A stretch of DNA of 30,553 nucleotides, taken from Flavobacteriales bacterium UBA5081. GTDB lineage: Bacteria > Bacteroidota > Bacteroidia > Flavobacteriales_E > Vicingaceae. The DNA is taken from assembly GCA_002415785.1 (NCBI GenBank), contig DIAJ01000011.1, positions 4,044 to 34,596 of the forward strand. Reading direction: 5' to 3'. Of the stretch, positions 1-8,400 are shown one piece after another. Made by a program: the position numbers and the translations under genes. The notes below the pieces were generated by a model. That model ran no database searches, had not been told where the DNA came from, and saw nothing but the letters and a program-made list of their open reading frames with translations. Numbering within the stretch: position 1 is the stretch's first letter; the number at the start of each line of letters is the position of its first letter.

Positions 1-48
1 AATAGTAAAATTTGGGAATTATGTGACTTTAAAAAGATATTTGCACAG

Positions 49-1122
49 ATGAAAAAAGGCTTCATTCTTTTCCTTGCAGTTTTTGCACTTTTGAGCAGCT
101 CAGTTAGCGCTGCTTCTTCTGAGGACGGGAAGTTTAATGCGGGAGAAATGATTATGCATCACATTGCTGATGCACATGAAATTCACTTAATCGGAGATTT
201 GGCGATTTACTTACCAGTCATTGTTAAAACCGACAATGGATGGGATGTTTTTTCCTCTTCTCACCTTTATCACAATCCACAAACGGCAGAAACTCCTAGT
301 GGAGATAAAGTGAGCTATTACCAATATGGTGATTACATTATGTTTCACGAGCATTTGTACATGGCTGGTGATGGTATTGAGTTAAATGAAGAAGGCGAAG
401 TGATGAACCAGGCCGTTGCCATAGATTTATCCATTACTAAAACCGTAGCGGGAATGTTTTTAACCATTCTCATTATGATTTTAATCTTTACTTCTGTAGC
501 GAAAGGTTATAAGAAAAGAGGTGTCGCTGCGCCAAAGGGTTTGCAATCTTTTATGGAGCCACTTATTTTATTTGTGAGAGACGAAGTAGCGCGTCCTTCT
601 ATTGGAAAGCACGCCGATCGTTTTGTTCCATTTTTATTATCCGTTTTCTTCTTTATTTGGATCAGTAATATTTTAGGCTTAATCCCATTTTTGGGAGGTT
701 TGAACATCACCGGTACGCTTAGTGTAACTATGGTGTTGGCGGCAATTGTATTCATTGTAACATCAATTAATGGAAACAAACATTATTGGGGGCATATTTT
801 ATGGCCTCCCGGTGTACCATTCTTTGTAAAGTTGATTTTAGTGCCAATTGAATTTGCCGGAATTTTTATTAAGCCATTGGTATTAATGGTGCGTTTAACG
901 GCAAACATTACCGCAGGTCATATTATTATTTTGGCATTTGTAGCGTTAATTTTCATCTTTGGTGAGCAAAGTGCATCAGCCGGATATGGAATTGGAATTG
1001 GCTCAACATTGTTTATGATATTCATGAACTTTATTGAACTTTTAGTAGCCTTCTTACAAGCGTATGTATTTACCTTGTTGGCGGCATTGTATTTTGGAGC
1101 AGCTGTAGAAGAGGCTCATTAA
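49..1122 (+). CDS. atpB: F0F1 ATP synthase subunit a
   Basis: Subunit a of the membrane Fo sector; forms the proton half-channels against the c-ring. The protein has 357 residues, longer than the usual 240-290, because of an N-terminal signal peptide (hydrophobic residues 5-22, likely cut after SVSA) and a roughly 110-residue periplasmic extension, as is usual in Bacteroidota. Several membrane helices follow from about residue 125. The essential channel arginine is visible as R282 in the motif VRLTANITAGH, and the C-terminal helix ends in LLAALYFGAAVEEAH. The ATG at 49 is chosen because it opens a clean signal peptide. It is the first gene of the atp cluster in this window; only 48 bases precede it, so an upstream atpI/atpZ-like gene cannot be seen. 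Identification is firm from the arginine motif and the position before atpE. Confidence 0.96.
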   Translation: MKKGFILFLAVFALLSSSVSAASSEDGKFNAGEMIMHHIADAHEIHLIGDLAIYLPVIVKTDNGWDVFSSSHLYHNPQTAETPSGDKVSYYQYGDYIMFHEHLYMAGDGIELNEEGEVMNQAVAIDLSITKTVAGMFLTILIMILIFTSVAKGYKKRGVAAPKGLQSFMEPLILFVRDEVARPSIGKHADRFVPFLLSVFFFIWISNILGLIPFLGGLNITGTLSVTMVLAAIVFIVTSINGNKHYWGHILWPPGVPFFVKLILVPIEFAGIFIKPLVLMVRLTANITAGHIIILAFVALIFIFGEQSASAGYGIGIGSTLFMIFMNFIELLVAFLQAYVFTLLAALYFGAAVEEAH

Positions 1123-1160
1123 ATTTGTAATCTATTTATTAATTAAACTATATATTTAAA

Positions 1161-1406
1161 ATGGATTTATTGACAGTATTACTCGAGGTGTCTTTGTCTG
1201 TAGGATTAGCAGGCTTAGGAGCAGGTGTTGCAGCTATTGCAGCAGGTTTAGGTATCGGTAAAATCGGTGCTGCGGCCTTAGAATCAATCGCAAGACAGCC
1301 GGAAGCTACCGGAGACATCAGAGCAAGTATGATTGTTGCTGCAGCCCTTGTAGAAGGTGTTGCACTTTTCGCAGTAATCGTTTGCTTGTTAGTGGTATTA
1401 GGCTAA
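1161..1406 (+). CDS. atpE: F0F1 ATP synthase subunit c
   Basis: Proteolipid subunit c, the monomer of the rotating c-ring. It has 81 residues in two hydrophobic hairpin helices joined by the polar loop ARQPEA (residues 44-49). The ion-carrying carboxylate is E65 in ALVEGVALF. Helix 1 is a glycine/alanine-rich run (GLGAGVAAIAAGLGIGK) with no glutamine at the position that coordinates sodium in Na+ rings, and E65 is followed by glycine rather than serine or threonine. I therefore infer proton coupling. It lies 38 bases after atpB behind an A/T-rich leader without a Shine-Dalgarno site, and a hairpin sits just downstream. Confidence 0.97.
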   Translation: MDLLTVLLEVSLSVGLAGLGAGVAAIAAGLGIGKIGAAALESIARQPEATGDIRASMIVAAALVEGVALFAVIVCLLVVLG

Positions 1407-1417
1407 CATTAAAGCGG

Positions 1418-1448
1418 CACCTTAGCGGTTGGCTGAGGTGTTGTTTTT
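1418..1448 (+). terminator. Hairpin plus T-tract between atpE and atpF
   Basis: A 9-bp stem (1418-1426 with 1432-1440, one G-T wobble) with a 5-base loop is followed by TTGTTTTT at 1441-1448. It has the form of an intrinsic terminator but lies inside the operon, 12 bases after the atpE stop and 30 bases before the atpF start. It may act as a partial terminator or as an mRNA-stabilising end that keeps atpE transcript in excess, matching the many c copies per enzyme. That role is inference. Confidence 0.6.
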
Positions 1449-1478
1449 ACACTCATTGAAAATTAACTCTAGAGGAAT

Positions 1479-1967
1479 ATGTTATCAGTAAGTATAGGAA
1501 CTGTTATTTGGACGACCATTGCGTTTTTAGTGGTGGTATTTATCTTGGCAAAATTTGCTTGGAAGCCGATTTTAAAGTCGATTAAAGCAAGAGAAGAGTC
1601 TATTGAAGAGGCTTTGGAAGCTGCTGAAGCTGCAAAAGAGCAAATGAAAGACTTGCAAGCCAGCAATGAGAAATTATTGGCTGAAGCTCGTCAAGAAAGA
1701 GAGTCAATTATTAAGTCGGCGCGCGAAGCAAAAGACAAAATGATTGCTGAGGCAAAAGAAAAAGCCAAAGCTGAAGGAGATAAGATGATTCAAAATGCGG
1801 AAGCAGCTATTAAGGCTGAAAAAGCTTCTGCCATTAACGAATTAAAAACCTTAGTTGGCGAACTTTCTGTAGAAATTGCCGAGAAAATTTTAAAACAAGA
1901 GTTGAGCTCTAGCGATAAGCAAAATGCATTAATCGAGGACGCGATCAAAAACTCTAAGCTTAATTAA
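1479..1967 (+). CDS. atpF: F0F1 ATP synthase subunit b
   Basis: Peripheral-stalk subunit b, linking the Fo membrane sector to delta and alpha. The protein has 162 residues, normal for the family. One N-terminal membrane helix (about residues 8-26, TVIWTTIAFLVVVFILAKF) is followed by WKPILKSIKAREESI and a long charged helical stretch rich in alanine, glutamate and lysine with no proline, as expected for the right-handed coiled-coil stalk. The order atpE-atpF-atpH confirms the call. It begins 72 bases after atpE, downstream of the hairpin at 1418-1448, so its expression may be lower than that of atpE. Confidence 0.95.
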   Translation: MLSVSIGTVIWTTIAFLVVVFILAKFAWKPILKSIKAREESIEEALEAAEAAKEQMKDLQASNEKLLAEARQERESIIKSAREAKDKMIAEAKEKAKAEGDKMIQNAEAAIKAEKASAINELKTLVGELSVEIAEKILKQELSSSDKQNALIEDAIKNSKLN

Positions 1968-1987
1968 TAAAGCAAACTTTATCATCC

Positions 1988-2533
1988 ATGAAAGGAAATA
2001 GAGCAGCTGTAAGATATGCAAAGTCGCTAATTATATTGGCCAAAGGAAAAGGTCAGTACGATGCGGTTTTAGCAGACGTTCAAATGCTTTCTAATTTAAT
2101 TAAAGAAAGCAAAGAATTGGACTTATTTCTTTCCAATCCATTAATTAAAATGGAAAAACGCAGAAGTATTTTGGCTTCTATGTTTGAAGGAAAAGTAAAT
2201 ACATTAACTTACGATTTCATTCAGTTGGTTGTAACGCAAAAAAGAGAATCGATTCTAAAGCAGATTTTCAATCAATTTATTGCGCAATACAATGAGTTGA
2301 ATAAAATTGCCAATGTTAGTGTGAGCACTGCTGTTGCCATGGACGATAAATTGAAGTCACAATTGATGGATTCGCTTAAAAAAGCTTACAATTATTCTGA
2401 AATTAAGTTAGAGGAAAAAGTAGATGAGCAATTGATTGGCGGTTTGTTATTGCGCATTGGCGATCGACAAATGGATGCGACGATTCGCAGACAGTTAAAT
2501 GATATTGAAAAAGAATTAGTACACACAAAATAG
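1988..2533 (+). CDS. atpH: F0F1 ATP synthase subunit delta
   Basis: Delta (OSCP) subunit, which caps the alpha/beta hexamer and binds the b stalk. The protein has 181 residues. The N-terminal helical domain starts with RAAVRYAKSLIILAK and contains FLSNPLIKMEKRRSIL. The C-terminal part carries the family's GGLLLRIGDRQMDATIRRQL signature near the end. It starts 20 bases after atpF and ends 16 bases before atpA, consistent with co-transcription. Confidence 0.95.
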   Translation: MKGNRAAVRYAKSLIILAKGKGQYDAVLADVQMLSNLIKESKELDLFLSNPLIKMEKRRSILASMFEGKVNTLTYDFIQLVVTQKRESILKQIFNQFIAQYNELNKIANVSVSTAVAMDDKLKSQLMDSLKKAYNYSEIKLEEKVDEQLIGGLLLRIGDRQMDATIRRQLNDIEKELVHTK

Positions 2534-2549
2534 ATTAAAAACAATAAAG

Positions 2550-4130
2550 ATGGCTGAAGTTAATCCAGCAGAAGTTTCTGCAATACTTAGAGATCAATTA
2601 GCAGGAGTAAAATCTGAAGCGGATCTTGAAGAAGTAGGTACCGTACTTTACGTAGGTGACGGTATTGCTAGAATTTACGGAATGTCTCAAGTACAATCCG
2701 GTGAACTTATTGAGTTTGAAAATAACTTGATGGGAATCGTATTGAACTTGGAGGAAGACAACGTAGGTGCGGTATTATTAGGTTCTTCAAACCAAGTGAA
2801 AGAAGGTGATACGGTGAAAAGAACCGGTAGAATTGCCTCTGTTAATGTTGGTGAAGGTATGCTCGGAAGAGTGGTAAATACCTTGGGTGAGCCTATTGAT
2901 GGTAAAGGTGCTATTGAAGGAGAAACTTTTGAAATGCCTATCGAACGTAAAGCGCCGGGTGTAATTTACCGCCAGCCGGTAAATGAGCCACTTCAAACAG
3001 GTATTAAGGCAATCGACTCTATGATTCCTGTTGGTAGAGGTCAGCGTGAGTTGATTATTGGCGACCGTCAGACCGGTAAAACAACCGTAGCGATTGATAC
3101 CATTATTAATCAAAAGGAATTTTACGATAGAGGCGAGCCGGTTTACTGTGTGTACGTAGCTATTGGACAAAAAGGATCAACTGTTGCCGGAATTGTTAAA
3201 ACATTAGAAGATGCAGGTGCAATGGCTTACACTACAATTGTAGCAGCCAACGCTTCTGACCCTGCACCAATGCAGTTTTATGCTCCATTTACAGGAGCTG
3301 CAATTGCAGAATATTTTAGAGATACAGGTAGACCTGCTTTAATTGTATTTGATGATTTATCGAAGCAAGCAGTTGCTTACCGTGAGGTTTCATTGTTGTT
3401 AAGAAGACCTCCGGGACGTGAAGCATATCCTGGTGATGTTTTCTACCTTCACTCAAGATTGTTGGAGCGTGCGGCAAAAATTATTGCCGATGACAACATT
3501 GCTTCTCAAATGAATGACTTACCTCCTTCATTAAAAGGGAAGGTAAAAGGCGGTGGATCCATTACGGCACTTCCAATTATTGAAACACAAGCAGGTGACG
3601 TTTCTGCATATATTCCAACCAACGTGATTTCGATTACCGATGGTCAGATTTTCTTGGAGTCTAACTTATTCCTTTCAGGTGTGCGTCCTGCAATTAACGT
3701 AGGTATTTCCGTATCACGTGTGGGTGGTTCAGCTCAGATTAAATCCATGAAAAAAGTAGCCGGAACCTTAAAGCTAGATCAAGCTCAGTACAGAGAGTTG
3801 GAAGCATTTGCTAAATTCGGTTCAGACTTAGATGCAGCTACAAAATCGGTATTGGACAAAGGTTCAAGAAACGTTGAAATCTTAAAGCAAGCACAAAACT
3901 CTCCAATGAGTGTTGAAGATCAAGTAGCGATTATCTACTTAGGAACTAAAGGTTTGTTGAGAGATGTGCCGGTAGATAAAGTGAGAAAATTTGAGGCTGA
4001 ATTCTTGGAGTTCATGAATGCGAAACACAGAGATACAATGGACGCATTAAAAGCCGGAAAATATACAGATGCCGAAACTTCAGTATTGGAGAAGGTAGCT
4101 GCCGACATGACTGCAACTTATAAAAAATAA
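2550..4130 (+). CDS. atpA: F0F1 ATP synthase subunit alpha
   Basis: Regulatory nucleotide-binding subunit of the F1 hexamer. It has 526 residues, slightly longer than the typical 500-513. The Walker A motif GDRQTGKT covers residues 171-178 (K177). The Walker B region is ALIVFDDLSKQAVAYR. The alpha-subunit arginine that reaches into the catalytic beta site is R390 in SVSRVGGSAQ. The N-terminal beta-barrel (about residues 30-100) and the C-terminal helical domain are intact. The start MAEVNPAEVSAILRDQL is typical of Bacteroidota alpha subunits. No beta subunit gene lies nearby. Confidence 0.98.
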   Translation: MAEVNPAEVSAILRDQLAGVKSEADLEEVGTVLYVGDGIARIYGMSQVQSGELIEFENNLMGIVLNLEEDNVGAVLLGSSNQVKEGDTVKRTGRIASVNVGEGMLGRVVNTLGEPIDGKGAIEGETFEMPIERKAPGVIYRQPVNEPLQTGIKAIDSMIPVGRGQRELIIGDRQTGKTTVAIDTIINQKEFYDRGEPVYCVYVAIGQKGSTVAGIVKTLEDAGAMAYTTIVAANASDPAPMQFYAPFTGAAIAEYFRDTGRPALIVFDDLSKQAVAYREVSLLLRRPPGREAYPGDVFYLHSRLLERAAKIIADDNIASQMNDLPPSLKGKVKGGGSITALPIIETQAGDVSAYIPTNVISITDGQIFLESNLFLSGVRPAINVGISVSRVGGSAQIKSMKKVAGTLKLDQAQYRELEAFAKFGSDLDAATKSVLDKGSRNVEILKQAQNSPMSVEDQVAIIYLGTKGLLRDVPVDKVRKFEAEFLEFMNAKHRDTMDALKAGKYTDAETSVLEKVAADMTATYKK

Positions 4131-4155
4131 TTGACCATCTGATTGATTACAACAA

Positions 4156-5040
4156 ATGGCTAACTTAAAAGAAATACGTAGTAGAATTACCTCAGTATCT
4201 TCCACAAGGCAGATTACCTCCGCCATGAAAATGGTGTCGGCTGCTAAGTTGAGAAGAGCTCAGGATGCGATTACTCAAATGAGACCTTATGCCAACAAAT
4301 TGAAAGAGTTGTTGGGCAACTTAAGCGACTCAGCAGAGGATAGTGCAGAGGGAATCTACACCGAGGAGCGTGATGTGGAACGCGTTTTATTGATTCCAAT
4401 TACGTCAAACAGAGGCTTGGCAGGTGCATTTAATGCTAACATTATCAAGGAAACAAAGCGCATTATTGCCGAAAAGTACACCGATAAAAATGTGACTGTT
4501 TTGTCGATTGGTAAAAAAGCAGATGACTTTTTCAAAAAGACAGAATTCAACATTAAAGGCACTACTTTACCCAATAAGTTAGATACGCTTTACGATGATT
4601 TGACTTTTGAGAATGTTGCCAATGTGGCTCAGAAAATCATGGATAGCTATTCGTACAAGCAGTTCGATAAAGTGGAATTGATTTACAACAGCTTTATAAA
4701 TGCAGCGATGCAAAAAGTTGAAGTAGAGCAGTATTTGCCAATTGTACCTCAAGAGGTAGATGAAAATGACAACTCTCAAGTGGATTACATTTTTGAGCCA
4801 TCTAAGGAATTTATCATTTCTGAATTGATTCCAAAATCATTGCGTATCCAATTGTACAAAGCCATTTTAGATTCTTACGCTTCTGAACATGGTGCACGTA
4901 TGACGGCCATGCATAAAGCAACAGACAATGCTACAGAGTTGATCGGTGATTTGAAATTGGTATACAACAAAGCACGTCAAGCTTCGATTACCAACGAAAT
5001 TTTAGAGATTGTTGGAGGTGCAGAGGCATTGAATAATTAA
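4156..5040 (+). CDS. atpG: F0F1 ATP synthase subunit gamma
   Basis: Central-shaft subunit gamma, which rotates inside the alpha/beta hexamer and sits on the c-ring. The protein has 294 residues. Both ends carry the diagnostic helices: N-terminal LKEIRSRITSVSSTRQITSA with KMVSAAKLRRAQ, and C-terminal ASEHGARMTAMHKATDNA with QASITNEILEIVGGAEAL. The central Rossmann-like domain is present. It is the last gene of the cluster, 25 bases after atpA, and a strong terminator follows 26 bases after its stop. In many bacteria atpD and atpC would come next; here they do not. Confidence 0.97.
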   Translation: MANLKEIRSRITSVSSTRQITSAMKMVSAAKLRRAQDAITQMRPYANKLKELLGNLSDSAEDSAEGIYTEERDVERVLLIPITSNRGLAGAFNANIIKETKRIIAEKYTDKNVTVLSIGKKADDFFKKTEFNIKGTTLPNKLDTLYDDLTFENVANVAQKIMDSYSYKQFDKVELIYNSFINAAMQKVEVEQYLPIVPQEVDENDNSQVDYIFEPSKEFIISELIPKSLRIQLYKAILDSYASEHGARMTAMHKATDNATELIGDLKLVYNKARQASITNEILEIVGGAEALNN

Positions 5041-5065
5041 GCTTTAAAACAAGAAAGATTATATG

Positions 5066-5103
5066 AATCCATTTCTTGCGACAGCGAGAAATGGATTTTT
5101 TCT
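5066..5103 (+). terminator. Intrinsic terminator of the atp operon
   Basis: An 11-bp perfect stem (5066-5076 with 5087-5097) extends inward by one wobble and two G-C pairs to a GACA tetraloop. It is followed by T5 and TCTTT. The loop side contains GCGACAGCG, whose reverse complement recurs in the hairpin at 5244-5259. Confidence 0.9.
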
Positions 5104-5425
5104 TTATTTGGTTTTTGTAGGTATATTGATCAACTATTTAGTCATTAATCATTGGTAATTACCTTTCTCCAATTCACTCTCATCTCTAACAGCGAAGCGG
5201 GCTTTGAAAAATATGAAATGTGAAATATGAAACCTTGAAACTGTCTCGCTGTCGCGAGAATTGGTTCATTCTTCGCAGCCTATTGATGCAAAACCTCTAA
5301 CTTCTCTCCTCTAACAGCGCAGCGGTCTAACTTCTATCTTCTAGCAGCGCAGCGATCTACTCTCTATATTCTAAACTCTAAAAAAAAACTTAGTAAGTAG
5401 GTCTGATTTTTGCTATCATTGCCAA
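5104..5425. repeat. Non-coding spacer with degenerate 30-bp repeats
   Basis: No gene is seen in this stretch. Two adjacent 30-base units (5296-5325 and 5326-5355) differ at four positions. Each begins TCTAACTTCT and ends with a CAGCGCAGCG-type core. A third, decayed unit without the core follows at 5356-5385, and a partial copy (CTCTAACAGCGAAGCGG) lies at 5184-5200. A second simple motif, ATATGAAATGTGAAATATGA, lies at 5211-5230. The units look like a decayed short tandem repeat, not a CRISPR, because they abut without unique spacers. Confidence 0.65.
5244..5259. repeat. Perfect small hairpin in the spacer
   Basis: TCTCGC and GCGAGA form a 6-bp stem around the loop TGTC. The core CGCTGTCGC is the reverse complement of the loop region of the atp terminator (GCGACAGCG, 5078-5086). 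There is no T-tract, so it is unlikely to be a terminator. Confidence 0.5.
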
Positions 5426-8400
5426 ATGCAAAAATTGAAAACTACACTTCTGCTGCTTTTAGCGTTGCTCTTATTGAGCCTTCAATATTTGCCATCGTAT
5501 GATTTCTTTCTTAACAAAAGCAATCAAGCTCTGCACTTTCAAGAGGTTTTAGCGGAAAAAGAAAAGCTTTTACAGTCTAAGTTGAGGGATGTCCAACAAA
5601 ATCATAGCAGTGGACTATTGCAGCGAATTGATCGTGAGTTGAGCGAGGATTTTGAAGGAAATGGGTTTTCTTATTTTATTTCAGTTAAGGGCGAGCTTGA
5701 GTTTTGGTCGGAAGATGCTACTGCAGTTGATGCAGAAATGTTGGTTAAACCAACAAACTTATTGATAAGTGAAAATGCAATTCACGAAAAAATTAGTCTC
5801 CACAAAGGAGATACTATTTATTATGGATTAATTCTCATACAACAAACTTATCCTTATCAAAATCGCTTTTTAAACAACCAATTGCAAGAAGATTTCACGA
5901 TTAGCGGAATTGAAGGAATTCAACTGGAGAAAATAGAAAACTATGCCATTAAAGGAGTTGATGGAGAACATCTATTTTCTTTAAAGTTTAAGAAGGAAGG
6001 TAGCTTACTTGATAGCTATAATACACTAATTGGGTTGTTAGGTGGTTTGGCATTTTTACTGCTTTTACATTATGTTCCCTTGCTTTTCCATCCATCACCT
6101 CAACAACGGGCTCAAATTGCCATTCTATGGGGTATTTTAATCAGAGTATTGGTCTTTTTTGCCCTGCCCAACAGTTGGGCAAAGTGGGATCTTTTTAAAG
6201 CAGAAAACTTTGCCATATCGCAATGGATTCCTTCTTTAGGAGATTTTATTTTGCACATCCTTCTTCTTTTTTACATTACCTCCCTATTGCCCAAAGCCTT
6301 TAAAAAAGTAAAGAGCAAATACTACTTTTCAGCGCTGTTTTTAGTTGCGGTTATTTTAGCAGTTTTTGCAGTTGACTTAATTCAATCTTCCGTTTTAAAC
6401 TCTACCATTCGGTTTAACCTCAATCGACTTTTTCAACTTTCATTGTTGAGTTATCTCACTTTTGGGGCGTTTGCCTTATTACTATTTTCTGTTTTATCGC
6501 TCTTTAGTCAGGCGATACAAGGATTGTTGAGGCAGCTAAAACTCAAAAAGTCGATTCGGAAAGCTTTAGGTATTAGTTCGCTAGTATTTGTTTACTGCTT
6601 TGTTGTGATTGACTTTAGTTGGATTTATTTATGGATATTGTTGCCGATTGCAATCTTATTCTTTCATCACAATCGAAACAAAAACAGAGCAATCGGTACA
6701 CCCATTGCACTTCTGTTGATTTTCTCATTACTTACTGCTTATGCTATTTATGAAGTAGCTTTTGAGAAAGAAGCCAAAAAAAGAGAGATGTTACTTGCTA
6801 AACTCTCAGAAGAAAAAGATCCGGTTGCAGAATATTTATTTCAGGATGTACAACAGAAAATGCGAGAAGATGATAAGCTGAAAGAATACTTGAACAGCTT
6901 TTGGGAACAACAGAAAGAGGCTGAAGATTACATACGTTCAACTTTCTTTTCGGGCTATTGGGAAAAGTACAAAATGGTTTTTACCCCTTGCTTACCCAAT
7001 GATTCTCTTTACATTAATCCGGATAATGTATACACTTCCTGTCATGAATATTTCCAATCGAAAATTAGAAGAGAGGGAGAGCAAATTAGCTCTAACAATT
7101 TGTTTCAATTGAGAAATTTCCCCGGACGGATTGAATACTTGGCAGAAGTTTTTATTCCGGTGGATAGCCTTGTGTTTAACTTTTACATTGAGATGCTAGC
7201 GAATAATTTCAATGAAAATGAAGGTTATCCCGAGCTTTTACTCGATGCAAAAAGCCAGGGCGATGATTTGAGCTTAAATAATTATTCATTTGCTGTTTAC
7301 GATGAAAATGAACTCATCTACCACTACGGAGATTACAACTACTCAAGGAAGTTGAAGATCACGGAAATTGCACCTACTTCATTTTATCAAACTCAATCAA
7401 AAACGGCAGAGCATTTATTGTATCAAAAAGATCAAAAAACGACATTGGTGTTAAGTCGTCCCTTGCCTAGTGTGCTGAATTTCTTGACTTACTGGGCGTA
7501 CTTGTTTGTTATCTATGCACTTTTGTTTTTCGTTATAGCTGCTCTTGTAAAAACTTTTCCTTTTCATTTCCCCTTTCCTTTCACAGACTTTTCTGCTAAA
7601 ATTCAATTTTTTCTCGTCAGCTCTTTGTTGGTTGCTCTGATTTTATTTGGAGTGGGAACCACATATTACATTCAAAAACAATATCAACAAAAGAATTTCA
7701 AGAACTTAAGTGAAAAGGTGCGTTCGGTAAACTTAGAGTTAGAGCAAAAAATTGGAACAGAGGAATTTATGTCGGAGCAATTGCAGTCTTACATTGCTGC
7801 TTTGTTGGTTAAGTTTTCCAATGTTTTTTATTCCGATATTAATCTCTACGATACTGAGGGGAACTTATATGCAACTTCTCGACCGGAAGTGTTTGATAAA
7901 GGCTTAAAAAGCCGAAGAATGAACCCGGAAGCCTACCGCCAGCTGATTTTGAAAAATCGAGCGGAGTGGGTGCAAGAAGAGCAGATTGGGGAAATGACTT
8001 ACCTTTCGGCTTACATTCCTTTCAAGAACTACAACAATGAGGTATTGGCTTATTTGAACCTTCCTTATTTCTCAAAACAAGGAGAACTGGAACAAGAGAT
8101 TTCTACCTTTTTGGTTTCAACCATTAACATTTACGTGGGCATTTTTACTTTGGCACTATTGGTTTCTGTGCTGTTGATTAATCAACTTTCAAAACCGCTT
8201 TTAATGATTAGAAAGCAAATCAGTCGATTAAAATTGGGCTCTTCGGTGGAGTTGATTAATTGGGAAAGTAAAGATGAGATTGGGGCTTTGGTAAAAGAGT
8301 ACAACCGCATTGCCATTGAGTTGAATGAAAGTGCTGAGCAATTGGCACAGTCGGAAAGAGAAGGCGCATGGCGAGAGATGGCGAAACAAGTGGCGCATGA

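Noticed and set aside
1161..1406. Sodium-type c-ring
   Set aside because: No helix-1 glutamine and no Ser/Thr after E65, so proton coupling is more likely.
2787..3170. 127-codon minus-strand open frame inside atpA
   Set aside because: Shadow of a highly conserved gene; no promoter and no recognisable domain.
5296..5385. CRISPR-like array of 30-bp repeats
   Set aside because: Units abut with no unique spacers, decay quickly and no cas gene is nearby.
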